From NCBI RefSeq assembly GCF_963666545.1, contig NZ_OY762899.1:1426001-1490000 (forward strand): a stretch of 64,000 nucleotides of DNA. Reading direction: 5' to 3'. The notes beneath the pieces are model-generated. The model had not been told where the DNA came from. It was given only the letters and a program-made list of their open reading frames with translations, and did not search any database. The stretch comes from an uncultured Bacteroides sp. GTDB lineage: Bacteria; Bacteroidota; Bacteroidia; Bacteroidales; Bacteroidaceae. Within the stretch, counting starts at the first letter, position 1, and the number at the start of each line of letters is the position of its first letter. Positions 44,957-54,362 of this stretch are shown piece after piece. Made by a program: the position numbers and the translations under genes.

Positions 44957-45658
44957 ATGGAAGAAATGAATGTAATGCCAAGAATTGGCGAACTTGCTCC
45001 TGAATTTGAAGCAGTAACAACACAAGGAAAAATTAATTTCCCTGGAGATTTTAAAGGTAAATGGGTCATACTATTTAGTCATCCAGCCGACTTTACACCT
45101 GTTTGCACAACTGAATTTATGGCTTTCGGAAAAATGGCAGCAGAGTATGAAGCTTTGAATTGTCAGCTTGTTGGATTATCGATTGATGGTTTGTATAGTC
45201 ATATTGCTTGGCTACGAACTATAAAGGATAAAATTGACTACAAAGGGATGAAGGATATCGAAATTAAGTTCCCCTTAATAGAAGATGTCTCTATGAATGT
45301 AGCCAAGCTATATGGTATGGTACAGTCCGGAGAAAGTAAAACTCAGGCTGTTCGTGCGGTTTTCTTTATTGATCCAAAGGGAGTCATTCGCACTATCTTG
45401 TATTATCCGCTGTCTTTAGGACGCAATTTTGATGAGATTAAACGTATTCTCATTGGTTTGAAAACCGTCGATAGCTTTGGTGTTGCATTGCCTGCCGACT
45501 GGCAACCGGGCGATGAGGTGATTGTTCCAACAGCCGGTTCTTGCGGAGTAGCAAAAGAAAGAATGGAGGATAATACAGGTGAATTAACTTGCTATGATTG
45601 GTTCTTTTGTACTCGGAAGTTATCCAAAGAGGATGTTGAAAGCAAATTAAGCGAATAA
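44957..45658 (+). CDS. Peroxiredoxin, Prx6/AhpC-TSA type
   Basis: The 233-residue thiol peroxidase reduces H2O2 and organic peroxides in the cytoplasm. The peroxidatic Cys50 is in HPADFTPVCTTEF. Arg in AVRAVFFIDPKG and the long C-terminal domain (LPADWQPGDEVIVPTAGSC) fit the Prx6 group. Three more Cys near the C-terminus (SCGVAKERM, LTCYDWFFC) could serve as resolving residues, unlike strict 1-Cys enzymes. It lies 38 bases upstream of a Dps gene, so the two form an oxidative-stress unit. Confidence 0.93.
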   Translation: MEEMNVMPRIGELAPEFEAVTTQGKINFPGDFKGKWVILFSHPADFTPVCTTEFMAFGKMAAEYEALNCQLVGLSIDGLYSHIAWLRTIKDKIDYKGMKDIEIKFPLIEDVSMNVAKLYGMVQSGESKTQAVRAVFFIDPKGVIRTILYYPLSLGRNFDEIKRILIGLKTVDSFGVALPADWQPGDEVIVPTAGSCGVAKERMEDNTGELTCYDWFFCTRKLSKEDVESKLSE

Positions 45659-45696
45659 AGACAAAGCATTTTTTAATAGAACAAAAAACAATAATT

Positions 45697-46173
45697 ATGA
45701 AAACATTAAAACAAATCAATTTGAACGAGAAAGAAGTAAATAGTGTAGTGGCTTCATTGCAACAATTGCTGGCCGACTTCCAGGTTTATTACACCAATCT
45801 TCGTGGTTTCCACTGGAACATCAAAGGACAAGGTTTCTTTGTTTTGCACAGTAAATTTGAAGAAATGTATAACGATGCCGCTGAAAAAGCAGATGAATTG
45901 GCAGAACGTATTCTAATGCTAGGTGATACTCCCTCCAATAAATTTAGTGAGTACCTGAAAGTTGCCAAAATAGAGGAAGTAGACGGAGTTAGCGACGCAA
46001 ACGAAGCACTGACTAATGTTCTCAAGACTTACTCTTATTTAATAAAAGAAGAAAGGAAATTGCTGACGCTTGCGTCAAAAGCGAGCGATGAGGTGACTGT
46101 TGCTTTGATGAGTGATTTCCTGAAAGAACAAGAAAAGATGGTTTGGATGCTTACTGCCTACAATAGCAAATAA
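45697..46173 (+). CDS. dps: Dps-family ferritin-like protein
   Basis: A 158-residue Dps that oxidises Fe(II) with H2O2, stores iron and protects DNA. The intersubunit ferroxidase ligands have the standard spacing: H39 in GFHWNI, H51 in LHSKFEEMY, D66 and E70 in KADELAERI. The N-terminus is short, so DNA binding by a basic tail is unlikely. It is expressed with the peroxiredoxin upstream and ended by hairpins at 46177 and 46198. Confidence 0.95.
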   Translation: MKTLKQINLNEKEVNSVVASLQQLLADFQVYYTNLRGFHWNIKGQGFFVLHSKFEEMYNDAAEKADELAERILMLGDTPSNKFSEYLKVAKIEEVDGVSDANEALTNVLKTYSYLIKEERKLLTLASKASDEVTVALMSDFLKEQEKMVWMLTAYNSK

Positions 46174-46176
46174 GCT

Positions 46177-46237
46177 CCTCTTTACTACATAAAGAGGAAA
46201 GTCTGGCATTCGTCAATAAGAGTGTCAGACTTTCTTC
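46177..46237 (+). terminator. Tandem hairpins after dps
   Basis: CCTCTTT/AAAGAGG (46177-46183, 46191-46197) is followed at once by AAAGTCTGGCA/TGTCAGACTTT (46198-46208, 46223-46233) and TTCTT. The second is the better intrinsic terminator. Confidence 0.75.
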
Positions 46238-46307
46238 AATTAATACCATTCGTCAAGCGTTTCCGCCCAACCGTCCTCATAATTTCCGTAAGCCTTACAG
46301 TATCTCT

Positions 46308-46315
46308 ATTTTTGT
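46308..46315 (+). promoter_or_regulatory. -7 box of the TonB receptor/LytS/LytTR operon
   Basis: TATTTTTG matches TAnnTTTG, 21 bases before the ATG at 46337. A TTTC at 46284-46287 is a partial -33 box. Confidence 0.5.
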
Positions 46316-46336
46316 TGCCATACAATAAAAATAGAG

Positions 46337-48781
46337 ATGATGAACAAAATTATGATGTGCATTTGCACAAATCTGGCAATCCTGCTTCCTCTATCTGCGC
46401 AATCGGTCAGCGGAAGAGTACTTGATAAACAAAACAATCCTTTAGAAGGAATTAATACCGTTGTTCTACAGGTTAAAGATTCCGCTTACATTATCGGAGG
46501 AATCACCGATGCCACAGGTCGGTTTTCTTTGCCTGTAGCAACTTCGGGTAAATTCATCCTTCAGCTCTCTTGCATCGGATATCAGAAGCATTCCATTCCT
46601 TTTTCATTGGCGCATGAAAGCAAAAAGCAGATAGGTGACGTTACGCTCAGTGAAGATAGTTATCTGCTATCGGGAATAACGGTAACAGCACAAAAACCGG
46701 AGATGGAATTAACCTCTTCAACTACCGTAGTCAATCTGTCATCGTCTATCATGGGTTCACAAGGAACCTTGTTTGATGCGTTAAAAAGGCTGCCGGGTGT
46801 GCAAGTCAGAGAAGACGGAACCATCTTGCTCAACGGACAAACAGGGGCAACGGTCATGATTAACGGTAAACTTACCTACCTCACGGGGACTAGTCTGGTA
46901 GGTTATCTACAAGCCATACCGGCCTCATCAATAGGCAAAATAGAGCTTGTCAGCACCCCATCAGCACAATACGATGCCTCAGGAAAAAGTGGATTGATAA
47001 AGATTGAAATGAGTAAAAACAGTGTTCATGGAATACTTGTTTCTGTCAATACGGGGTATCAGCAGCTCAGCAATTACGGCAGAGGGAATGGGGGCTTTGC
47101 GCTTCAGATACGTAAAGACAAACTTAATTTCTCTGCAAATTATGGATATTATCAGGGAATAGAGATTAATCCTACAATCATTTTCAGAGACCATACCGAT
47201 TATGAGCAGGCAACCATCACACCTGTATACTTAAATCAATTGGCGCATCGAACCTATGACTATAAATACCAATCTTTTAAGGTCGGAGTTGATTACGATC
47301 TATCGCCCCGTTTATCTATCGGCGCATATAGCAGCAAAAGTTGGAACAATCAACTCAGAAAAGAAAGAATGGCATCTACTTTCCTGTCAACACGTCCTCA
47401 GGCCGACTCCATCCTTACAACGTGGAACAGAAACAGATTAAGTCAAAGCAATCAGCAAGGGGGAATTAGCGCAACCTATAAATCAGCAAAGAAACTAGAA
47501 TGGAATACCTTCTTTGATTTCCAAACTTACAATTCGTCAAATAAGCAAGCCCAACAAAGCATATTCCATTCCTACACCACCGAGGAAAATGCAGTGGCCG
47601 ACACACTAAGCGGAAGACTGAAAGCCGACATACACATATATTCATTACAGACAAGCATTGAAATGCCACTTACGGATAAACTTCAGTTCAGCGCAGGTGC
47701 CAAAACCGCATTGGTAGAAATTGACAACATCACTCAATATGAAAACATGAAAAGCGGCATCTGGGCACCTAACTTAAGCATGAGCAACCGCTTCATTTAT
47801 AACGAAGATGTTTATGCAGGATACTCCCAGCTACAGGGACAGATTGGAAAAGCAACTCATTTTGAATTGGGTTTGCGAGTGGAACATACTCGCATAAACG
47901 GCAAACTGAGAGAAGACGCATCTAAGAATGACTCAACCTTTCGCACAAGATACACGCAGCTTTTCCCATTCATGAAGTTAGAATATGGATGGAAGAGCGA
48001 TTATAGTCTGGCTCTCATCTACGGAAGTCGCATAGTACGTCCGAACTATCAAGATATGAATCCCTTTATGAGTATAAACGACAAATATCTATACGAGCAG
48101 GGAAACGTTAATTTAAAGCCCGAGTTAATTCAAAATATTGAGGTGGCCCTAATGCTAAAGAAACAATACCGCATGGTACTCTTTGGCACATATACGCAAC
48201 ACCCTATCAGCAAAAGTTACAGAATTGACGATGAAAACCGCGCTTGGGTATACCCCTTGAATCTTTCGTCCGACTATGCTTATGGCACCAGACTTACCGC
48301 AATCAACCTACACCCATTAGAGTGGTGGACACTAAACTCCACCGCAACATGTACTTACAAAAAATATGCATGGATCACCAACACTGAAAAGCAGCGCAAC
48401 AAGATGGTTACTCCAATGATCTATTGTGGCAATCAGTTTAAGCTAACTCACGGGTGGAATGCAGAAGCCAATGGATATTGGAACGGGAAAACCCCAATGG
48501 GGCAAGCTATAATAGAACATCTCTGGTCTGTTTCCGTTGGGGTATCAAAAAGCTTATTTGGCAACAAAGGTTCTTTGCGTTTGTTTGTTGACGATGCCCT
48601 ATCTTCCCGCTATATACATATCAATCTTACCAGTGTTAAAAAGGAAGCGTGGTATAAAGAGAGGAAACAAGCCTTGGTTGGCATCAGCTTTTCTTATAAG
48701 TTCCACCAAGGAGGAGAAGTCAAAGATTCACGCACAAAAAGTGAGATTATTGAGAGTAAAAGAATAAATTTGCAAAAATAG
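46337..48781 (+). CDS. TonB-dependent receptor, OMP_b-brl_3 type
   Basis: The 814-residue outer-membrane receptor has a signal peptide ending LSAQS. A carboxypeptidase-D regulatory-like domain (about 22-108; GRVLDKQNNPLEGINTVVL) follows, then a short plug (about 115-220; LFDALKRLPGVQVREDGTI, NGQTGATVMINGKL) and a long barrel with SRIVRPNYQDMNPFMSINDK, of the outer-membrane beta-barrel family 3 common in Bacteroidetes. It has a Lys/Arg-rich tail after the last strand (VGISFSYKFHQGGE) in place of a terminal Phe. A histidine kinase gene starts 10 bases later. Confidence 0.9.
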   Translation: MMNKIMMCICTNLAILLPLSAQSVSGRVLDKQNNPLEGINTVVLQVKDSAYIIGGITDATGRFSLPVATSGKFILQLSCIGYQKHSIPFSLAHESKKQIGDVTLSEDSYLLSGITVTAQKPEMELTSSTTVVNLSSSIMGSQGTLFDALKRLPGVQVREDGTILLNGQTGATVMINGKLTYLTGTSLVGYLQAIPASSIGKIELVSTPSAQYDASGKSGLIKIEMSKNSVHGILVSVNTGYQQLSNYGRGNGGFALQIRKDKLNFSANYGYYQGIEINPTIIFRDHTDYEQATITPVYLNQLAHRTYDYKYQSFKVGVDYDLSPRLSIGAYSSKSWNNQLRKERMASTFLSTRPQADSILTTWNRNRLSQSNQQGGISATYKSAKKLEWNTFFDFQTYNSSNKQAQQSIFHSYTTEENAVADTLSGRLKADIHIYSLQTSIEMPLTDKLQFSAGAKTALVEIDNITQYENMKSGIWAPNLSMSNRFIYNEDVYAGYSQLQGQIGKATHFELGLRVEHTRINGKLREDASKNDSTFRTRYTQLFPFMKLEYGWKSDYSLALIYGSRIVRPNYQDMNPFMSINDKYLYEQGNVNLKPELIQNIEVALMLKKQYRMVLFGTYTQHPISKSYRIDDENRAWVYPLNLSSDYAYGTRLTAINLHPLEWWTLNSTATCTYKKYAWITNTEKQRNKMVTPMIYCGNQFKLTHGWNAEANGYWNGKTPMGQAIIEHLWSVSVGVSKSLFGNKGSLRLFVDDALSSRYIHINLTSVKKEAWYKERKQALVGISFSYKFHQGGEVKDSRTKSEIIESKRINLQK

Positions 48782-48791
48782 AAGAACATCA

Positions 48792-49826
48792 ATGAAAACA
48801 TTTATTCGTTGGATATCACCTTTGTTACTGGGCATCGTCATGTTTAACTGCATACGGTTGGTGACAGACCTGCCCCTCAACGATCAGTTCTGGTCTAATT
48901 CGCTCCGTTACCATCTACAGGCTCTGAGTGTCACCATATTGTCGTGCTACTTCTTCGACTATCGCATCCGTAAGTTTCTGAACAAAGACAGCTCACGCAT
49001 AAAACAATCTACGATAAAAGAGTACCTGCTACTCACCTTTATTGTTTTTGTTTCGTTGAATCTCATGATGATTACAGGCGATTTTACAGGGGTGCTATAT
49101 ATGGGTAATCGGCTAAACGATTATGTCATAGCCAACGTTATTTACCTTCCGCTTTTTCTACTTTATTACACCCTTGTACGAAGCTACCTGATTACAACGA
49201 ATTATCACAAGCAATCACTACAGCTCGAAAAGGTAAAAGTAGAGCAACTGAACATGGAACTTAAATTTCTCAAGTCGCAATATCATCCGCATTTCCTTTT
49301 TAACGCACTCAACACCATCTATTTTCAGATTGAAGATGAAAACTCTCAAGCCCGTTCGTCTATTGAATTACTCTCCCAGCTTCTGCGATATCAACTATAT
49401 GACATACAGAAGAAAGTAACCCTCCGACAAGAGATTGACTACCTAAAAGCGTACATCCGTTTCCAACAAATGCGTATGAGCCAACGGCTACAACTCACAC
49501 AAGAGTATGATGAAAACATTGGTGAACAAGAGATACATCCATTGCTTTTTCAACCCTTGTTGGAGAATGCCTTTAAATATGTAGGCGGTGATTACAAAAT
49601 TGCTTTCAGCTTTCGGCTAAACGGAAACCAACTCTTCTTCAAAGCTGAAAACTCCATTCCGGCAGATGCAATCGAGCAGAAGCAAAAGGACAAAGGTATC
49701 GGCATTGAGAACCTGAAAAGAAGATTGAATCTATTATACCCTGAAAAACACCAACTCACTATCACGCACGACAAAGAAATGTTTCGTGCGGAACTCACTC
49801 TAAAACTCGATTCATATGCAGATTAA
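48792..49826 (+). CDS. LytS-type sensor histidine kinase
   Basis: The 344-residue kinase has about four N-terminal helices (8-24, 43-56, 78-95, 113-130) and no large sensor domain. A short coiled linker (LQLEKVKVEQLNMELKFLK) precedes the His_kinase domain with phospho-acceptor H167 in SQYHPHFLFNALN. A HATPase domain shows QPLLENAFKYVGG and KGIGIENLKRRL. Its end overlaps the response regulator by 11 bases. The receptor, kinase and regulator genes form a single unit, which suggests that the kinase responds to the envelope or to the receptor's substrate. Confidence 0.94.
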   Translation: MKTFIRWISPLLLGIVMFNCIRLVTDLPLNDQFWSNSLRYHLQALSVTILSCYFFDYRIRKFLNKDSSRIKQSTIKEYLLLTFIVFVSLNLMMITGDFTGVLYMGNRLNDYVIANVIYLPLFLLYYTLVRSYLITTNYHKQSLQLEKVKVEQLNMELKFLKSQYHPHFLFNALNTIYFQIEDENSQARSSIELLSQLLRYQLYDIQKKVTLRQEIDYLKAYIRFQQMRMSQRLQLTQEYDENIGEQEIHPLLFQPLLENAFKYVGGDYKIAFSFRLNGNQLFFKAENSIPADAIEQKQKDKGIGIENLKRRLNLLYPEKHQLTITHDKEMFRAELTLKLDSYAD

Positions 49827-50520
49827 ATGTGTCATAACAGATGATGAGCCCATCGCTCGTAAAGGCATAAGGAGCTATGTTGAGAAAATAGATTTTCTTC
49901 TATTGCAGGCAGAGTGTGAAGATGCTTTGCAACTCAACAACCTTTTGATGGCAGAGCAGGTAGATTTGCTCTTTCTAGATATTGAAATGCCTCATCTATC
50001 GGGCATGGAGTTTCTTGCACAGATAAAGAATCCTCCTAAAGTAATCATCACTTCCGCTTATGAACAATATGCCTTGCAAGGATATGAACTCAATGTCGTC
50101 GACTATTTATTAAAGCCTATCTCATTCGATCGCTTTCTGAGAGCCGTTAACAAAGTACGTGATTTAATAGAGAAAGAGCGGCAAGACACCAATGACTCTT
50201 ACATCTTTGTGAAAACGAACAAGCTATTAAAGAAGGTAACCCTCAGCCATATCCTTTTTATTGAGAGCATGGAAAACTACGTGATCATTTACACCGATGA
50301 ATCGAAAGAGATCGTTTATACTCCGCTAAAGAAGATGATGGAGTACCTTCCCGAACAGCAATTTCTACAAGTACACCGCTCGTACGTAGTGAATGCCTCC
50401 GCAGTGAAGGCCATCGAAGGAAACCAATTGATCATGGGAATACATAAAATTCCAATTGCCAGAAGCATGCGTGAACATGTGTTTGAAACATTATTAAAAA
50501 ATAAGCTAATCTCCAGATAA
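49816..50520 (+). CDS. LytTR-family response regulator
   Basis: A 234-residue regulator with a receiver domain (1-120; D55 in LLFLDIEMP, T/S at about 78 in VIITSAYEQYA, K at about 101 in LLKPI) and a C-terminal LytTR DNA-binding domain (about 135-232; HILFIESMENYVIIYTD, FLQVHRSYVVNASAV). It is the partner of the kinase at 48792. Targets may include the receptor gene 46337 or the SusC/SusD pair downstream, but no LytTR direct repeats were confirmed. Confidence 0.95.
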   Translation: MQIKCVITDDEPIARKGIRSYVEKIDFLLLQAECEDALQLNNLLMAEQVDLLFLDIEMPHLSGMEFLAQIKNPPKVIITSAYEQYALQGYELNVVDYLLKPISFDRFLRAVNKVRDLIEKERQDTNDSYIFVKTNKLLKKVTLSHILFIESMENYVIIYTDESKEIVYTPLKKMMEYLPEQQFLQVHRSYVVNASAVKAIEGNQLIMGIHKIPIARSMREHVFETLLKNKLISR

Positions 50521-51114
50521 GCCTTTTTCGGTTTACCTTTCTCTTTATACAATAGAGAGCAGGTAAACTGTCTCGTTAAGATAGATTGATTACTTAGTTA
50601 GATCCGCATCTTTGCCCACTTCAACTTTATCTTCAGTCAGATAAGCAATACAGCCTCCTTCTCTTGGCTTACCCCCTCCACAAATGAGTTAATATCCTTT
50701 AATTGATTTACTTCAGATTGCCTTGCATTCAGAGCGTTCATTTATTATTTCACCCCAAAATTGCTAAGGGATGATAATAACAAAATCTTGTGTGAGCAAC
50801 AGTTTCTTTATTTTTATGACATCCCAATGTAACTTTTGAACCGTTCTTTTGCAACACAATTTAAGAAAATAGCGCTATTTCTTAAATCTTATTGTTGGAC
50901 GTTTTGTTCTTTAACGCCTTTTTATAACAATCAGTAAGTATTATTCCATGATTTTTCATTAAAATATAGAAAAAATGGATTTAGTTTTAGGCGAAGCTTA
51001 AAACACTGTTTTCAATCCAAATATTCACGCTTGGGAAAAAAAACATTGCTGTGAGAGCTACAACTATTTCAAAAAAGGAGGTTTAGCAAAACGATTCCAC
51101 CGAAATTATCATTT
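50521..51114. other. Intergenic region before the SusC gene, with hairpin, palindrome and a coding-like scrap
   Basis: It holds an inverted repeat GTTTACCT/AGGTAAAC around 50531-50568, probably the end of the LytTR transcript. On the minus strand 50684-50590 reads KPREGGCIAYLTEDKVEVGK and DADLTK before a stop, which looks like a protein end but has no start. A near-perfect palindrome lies at 50861-50885. No full gene is present. Confidence 0.5.
50861..50885. promoter_or_regulatory. 24-bp palindrome upstream of susC, possible operator
   Basis: TTAAGAAAATAGC / GCTATTTCTTAA, complementary apart from one extra A, is centred at about 50873, some 270 bases before the SusC start. The symmetry suits a dimeric regulator, but no known consensus is matched. 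Confidence 0.4.
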
Positions 51115-51144
51115 ATGAATCTTAAAAAAACAAATGGTTTAATT

Positions 51145-54100
51145 ATGAAAAAAAAGAGGAAAATCCGAAAGTCTTTACTTCTATTGGGGTGTAGTACTTT
51201 ATCATTATTCGCTTTTGCCGGTACAACTAGGGAGAATGACCGGACAGAAAAGCAAGAAGTGAGAGAAGTAATGCAGTCGCCTTCCGAAAAAAAACTAAAA
51301 GGTTTTATCAGCGATGAAAATGGTGATCCGATTGTGGGAGCAACCATCTTACAAAAAGGAACAAGCAATGGCGTAGCTACCGGCATAGATGGAACGTTTA
51401 CGCTGACTGTTCCCGGCAACGCTACATTATCTATTTCTTATATCGGCTATCTGAGTAAGGAAATTCCTGTAAAAGACCGCACGTTCATTGCTCTTTCTCT
51501 GATTCCTAATAATAAAATGCTTGATGAAGTTGTCGTTGTCGGATTTGGCAAGCAAAAAAAAGAGTCGCTGGTAGGTGCCGTACAGGCGGTTAAACCGGAA
51601 GATTTGAAAATGACGTCAAGTAGCCTTACCACCTCTTTTGCCGGAAATGTACCGGGTATTATTGCTCGCCAGACAAAAGGAGAGCCCGGAGATGACGCAG
51701 CACAATTCTATATCCGAGGGGTCTCTACCTTCGGTTCAAATACTGCTCCATTGATTATTCTGGACGGTGTGGACATTAATACTACCATGATGAATAACAT
51801 CCCACCTGAATCCATTGCTTCTTTCTCCGTCTTAAAGGATGCTACGGCAACCTCACTCTATGGATCTCGCGGAGCAAATGGTGTTATTATCATTGTCACC
51901 AAACAAGGAGAGATTTCGGAAAAGATGTCAGTGGATATCCGTTTTGACAATACATTCTCTATGCCTACGTTTATTCAAAAGATGGCTGATGGTAGCACCT
52001 ATATGGAGATGTATAACGAAGCAAAGCAGAATGATGCCAAAGCAAATGGTGTGGCATATACTCCTTTTTATAGCCAGGACAAGATAGATAAGACTCGTGC
52101 AGGAGCAGATCCTTATCTATTTCCCAATAATGACTGGTATCACATGTTGTTCAAAGACTTCGCTGTTAATCGCAACCTGAATGCCACGGTAAAAGGTGGA
52201 AGTAAGAATGTGAATTACTTCTTAAATGCCGGCGTCTTTCTTGAAAACGGAATCGTACGTACTCCTAAAGAGGCGATGGTTGATGTGGGCATGAACAGTA
52301 AAAAGTACCTTTTCCAAAGTAACGTAACTGCGCGCCTAACGCCTACCACTAAGATGAGCTTGAATATGAATGCGCAGATTTCACAGTATCATGCACCTTT
52401 TTCGGGTACTGACTCGGGTGATTTACGTGGTGAAATGGGACTTCAGGACTTCTTCTATGCTACGATGCGTGCCAACCCTGTACGTTTTGCTGCCGTACTT
52501 CCCGGAGAAGTGGGCGACACCTTTGTGCGCTACGGTAATAATACATCATGGGACGTAGGTAATGTCGATGTAAACCCGTATGCTAAAATGAGTAGCGGAT
52601 ATACAGAACGCAGCTATGTATATATGACTACGGCTTTCAATATTGAGCAAGATTTGAAGTTCATTACGCCCGGATTAAGCGCCAGTGGTTTGGCTTCTTT
52701 CTATAACTATAGCTACAGCTGGCTGAAAAACTGGATTCAACCTTATTATTATAAGGCCTCAGATGCTTATACCGTGGACGACAAGGGAAATTACAATTAT
52801 ACGCAATCTCCTATTGGTACTGCAGGCAACACAGCTCTCCAAGCTTCATCCGGTCAGAACCCAACCAATCGCGTATGGTCTTTACAGTCAAAAGTGGACT
52901 ATGCACGTACTTTTGGTGCACACAATGTGGGAGCCACATTCGTTTACCACATGAAGGAGACTCGTAACGACAAAAACGGAGGAACCGAGAAAGAGTTACT
53001 CCCTTTCCGCGAACAAGGGTTGGCCGGACGTTTGACATACGATTATGATCACCGCTATTTGCTGGAAGCAACCTTCGGCTACAACGGCTCGGAGAATTTC
53101 ATGAAAGGCCATCGTTTCGGTTTATTCCCTGCTATCGCACTTGGATGGACAATGTCAAATGAAAAGTTCTTTGAACCTCTCAAAGAAGCTGTTAATAACT
53201 TGAAGCTCCGAGCTACCTTCGGATTGGCCGGAAATGACGCACTTGGCACACGTTTCCCTTATATAACGGAAGTTAGTCTTAATAACACCTTAGATTGGCA
53301 GTCTGGAACAGATTATTCCACTGTAAGCGGTCCTCTTATTAAGGTTTACGGAAATCAAAGCGCTACTTGGGAAAAGTCTAAAAAGCTAAACTTAGGTATT
53401 GACTTGAGTATTCTTCACTCATTAGATTTCAGTCTTGATTATTTCAGGGAAGATCGTACGGGTATCTTCATGCAACGCCGTTCTATTCCTTCTACATTGG
53501 GATTTGCCAGCAATTTGCCCTATGCCAATATCGGTGCGGTAAAAAATCAAGGTATAGACATGAGCCTCGTTTACAACAAGATCATTAGCAAAGACTGGAG
53601 CATTCGTCTGAACGGAAGTTTTACTTATGCTCATAATGAAGTAGTTGAGAAGGATGAACCTGAAAACGTAGAGTCTTACTATTCGGAGATAGGACACCCT
53701 ATCAATAGCATCCGCGGATATGTGGCCGAGGGACTATTTACTTCACAAGAAGAAATCGACAATTCTCCCAAACAGACCCTTTCAACCTATACCATAGGAG
53801 ATATTAAATACAAAGATTTGAATGGTGACAAAAAAATAGATGGAAATGATATCACCACCATTGGAAATCCGGAAATACCGGAAATTGTTTACGGCTTTGG
53901 CGGTACGGTGAAATATAAGAAGTGGGATGTATCACTCATGATTCAGGGGTCGGCAAAGGTAAGCCTGATGATGAAAGATATACACCCGTTTGCCGATGCA
54001 GCGCACCAAGGTTATAATATCTCACAGGCTATTGTAGATAATCACTGGTCGGAATCCAACAACGTTGCCGATGCAGCTTATCCCCGTCTATCTCCTAATT

Positions 54101-54336
54101 TTCTTCAAAACAATGTGCAGCCTAGTACTTTCTACCTACGCGATGCAGCCTATTTACGTTTAAAGAGTGCTGAAATAGGATATACCTTCTCCCCTTGGCT
54201 TCGTATGTACGCATCAGGAACCAATCTGCTCACGTTCTCTCCTTTCGATCGTTGGGATCCTGAAATGGGTAGCGGCAATGGCTTAGACTATCCGTTGCAA
54301 CGTACGGTGAAGGTCGGTATTCAGTTTCATTATTAA
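51145..54336 (+). CDS. SusC/RagA-family TonB-dependent receptor
   Basis: An outer-membrane transporter of 1063 residues from the chosen ATG (MKKKRKIRKSLLLLGCSTLS); an ATG at 51115 adds 10 residues before the signal peptide. After the signal comes a carboxypeptidase-D regulatory-like domain (KLKGFISDENGDPIVGATIL). The TonB plug has LDEVVVVGFGKQKKESLVGA and SVLKDATATSLYGSRGANGV, the SusC hallmarks. The barrel ends QRTVKVGIQFHY. It pairs with the SusD-like lipoprotein 27 bases downstream and takes up oligosaccharides or peptides. The substrate is unknown because no enzyme gene is adjacent. Confidence 0.96.
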   Translation: MKKKRKIRKSLLLLGCSTLSLFAFAGTTRENDRTEKQEVREVMQSPSEKKLKGFISDENGDPIVGATILQKGTSNGVATGIDGTFTLTVPGNATLSISYIGYLSKEIPVKDRTFIALSLIPNNKMLDEVVVVGFGKQKKESLVGAVQAVKPEDLKMTSSSLTTSFAGNVPGIIARQTKGEPGDDAAQFYIRGVSTFGSNTAPLIILDGVDINTTMMNNIPPESIASFSVLKDATATSLYGSRGANGVIIIVTKQGEISEKMSVDIRFDNTFSMPTFIQKMADGSTYMEMYNEAKQNDAKANGVAYTPFYSQDKIDKTRAGADPYLFPNNDWYHMLFKDFAVNRNLNATVKGGSKNVNYFLNAGVFLENGIVRTPKEAMVDVGMNSKKYLFQSNVTARLTPTTKMSLNMNAQISQYHAPFSGTDSGDLRGEMGLQDFFYATMRANPVRFAAVLPGEVGDTFVRYGNNTSWDVGNVDVNPYAKMSSGYTERSYVYMTTAFNIEQDLKFITPGLSASGLASFYNYSYSWLKNWIQPYYYKASDAYTVDDKGNYNYTQSPIGTAGNTALQASSGQNPTNRVWSLQSKVDYARTFGAHNVGATFVYHMKETRNDKNGGTEKELLPFREQGLAGRLTYDYDHRYLLEATFGYNGSENFMKGHRFGLFPAIALGWTMSNEKFFEPLKEAVNNLKLRATFGLAGNDALGTRFPYITEVSLNNTLDWQSGTDYSTVSGPLIKVYGNQSATWEKSKKLNLGIDLSILHSLDFSLDYFREDRTGIFMQRRSIPSTLGFASNLPYANIGAVKNQGIDMSLVYNKIISKDWSIRLNGSFTYAHNEVVEKDEPENVESYYSEIGHPINSIRGYVAEGLFTSQEEIDNSPKQTLSTYTIGDIKYKDLNGDKKIDGNDITTIGNPEIPEIVYGFGGTVKYKKWDVSLMIQGSAKVSLMMKDIHPFADAAHQGYNISQAIVDNHWSESNNVADAAYPRLSPNFLQNNVQPSTFYLRDAAYLRLKSAEIGYTFSPWLRMYASGTNLLTFSPFDRWDPEMGSGNGLDYPLQRTVKVGIQFHY

Positions 54337-54362
54337 TTAAATTAATAGATACACGAACAATT

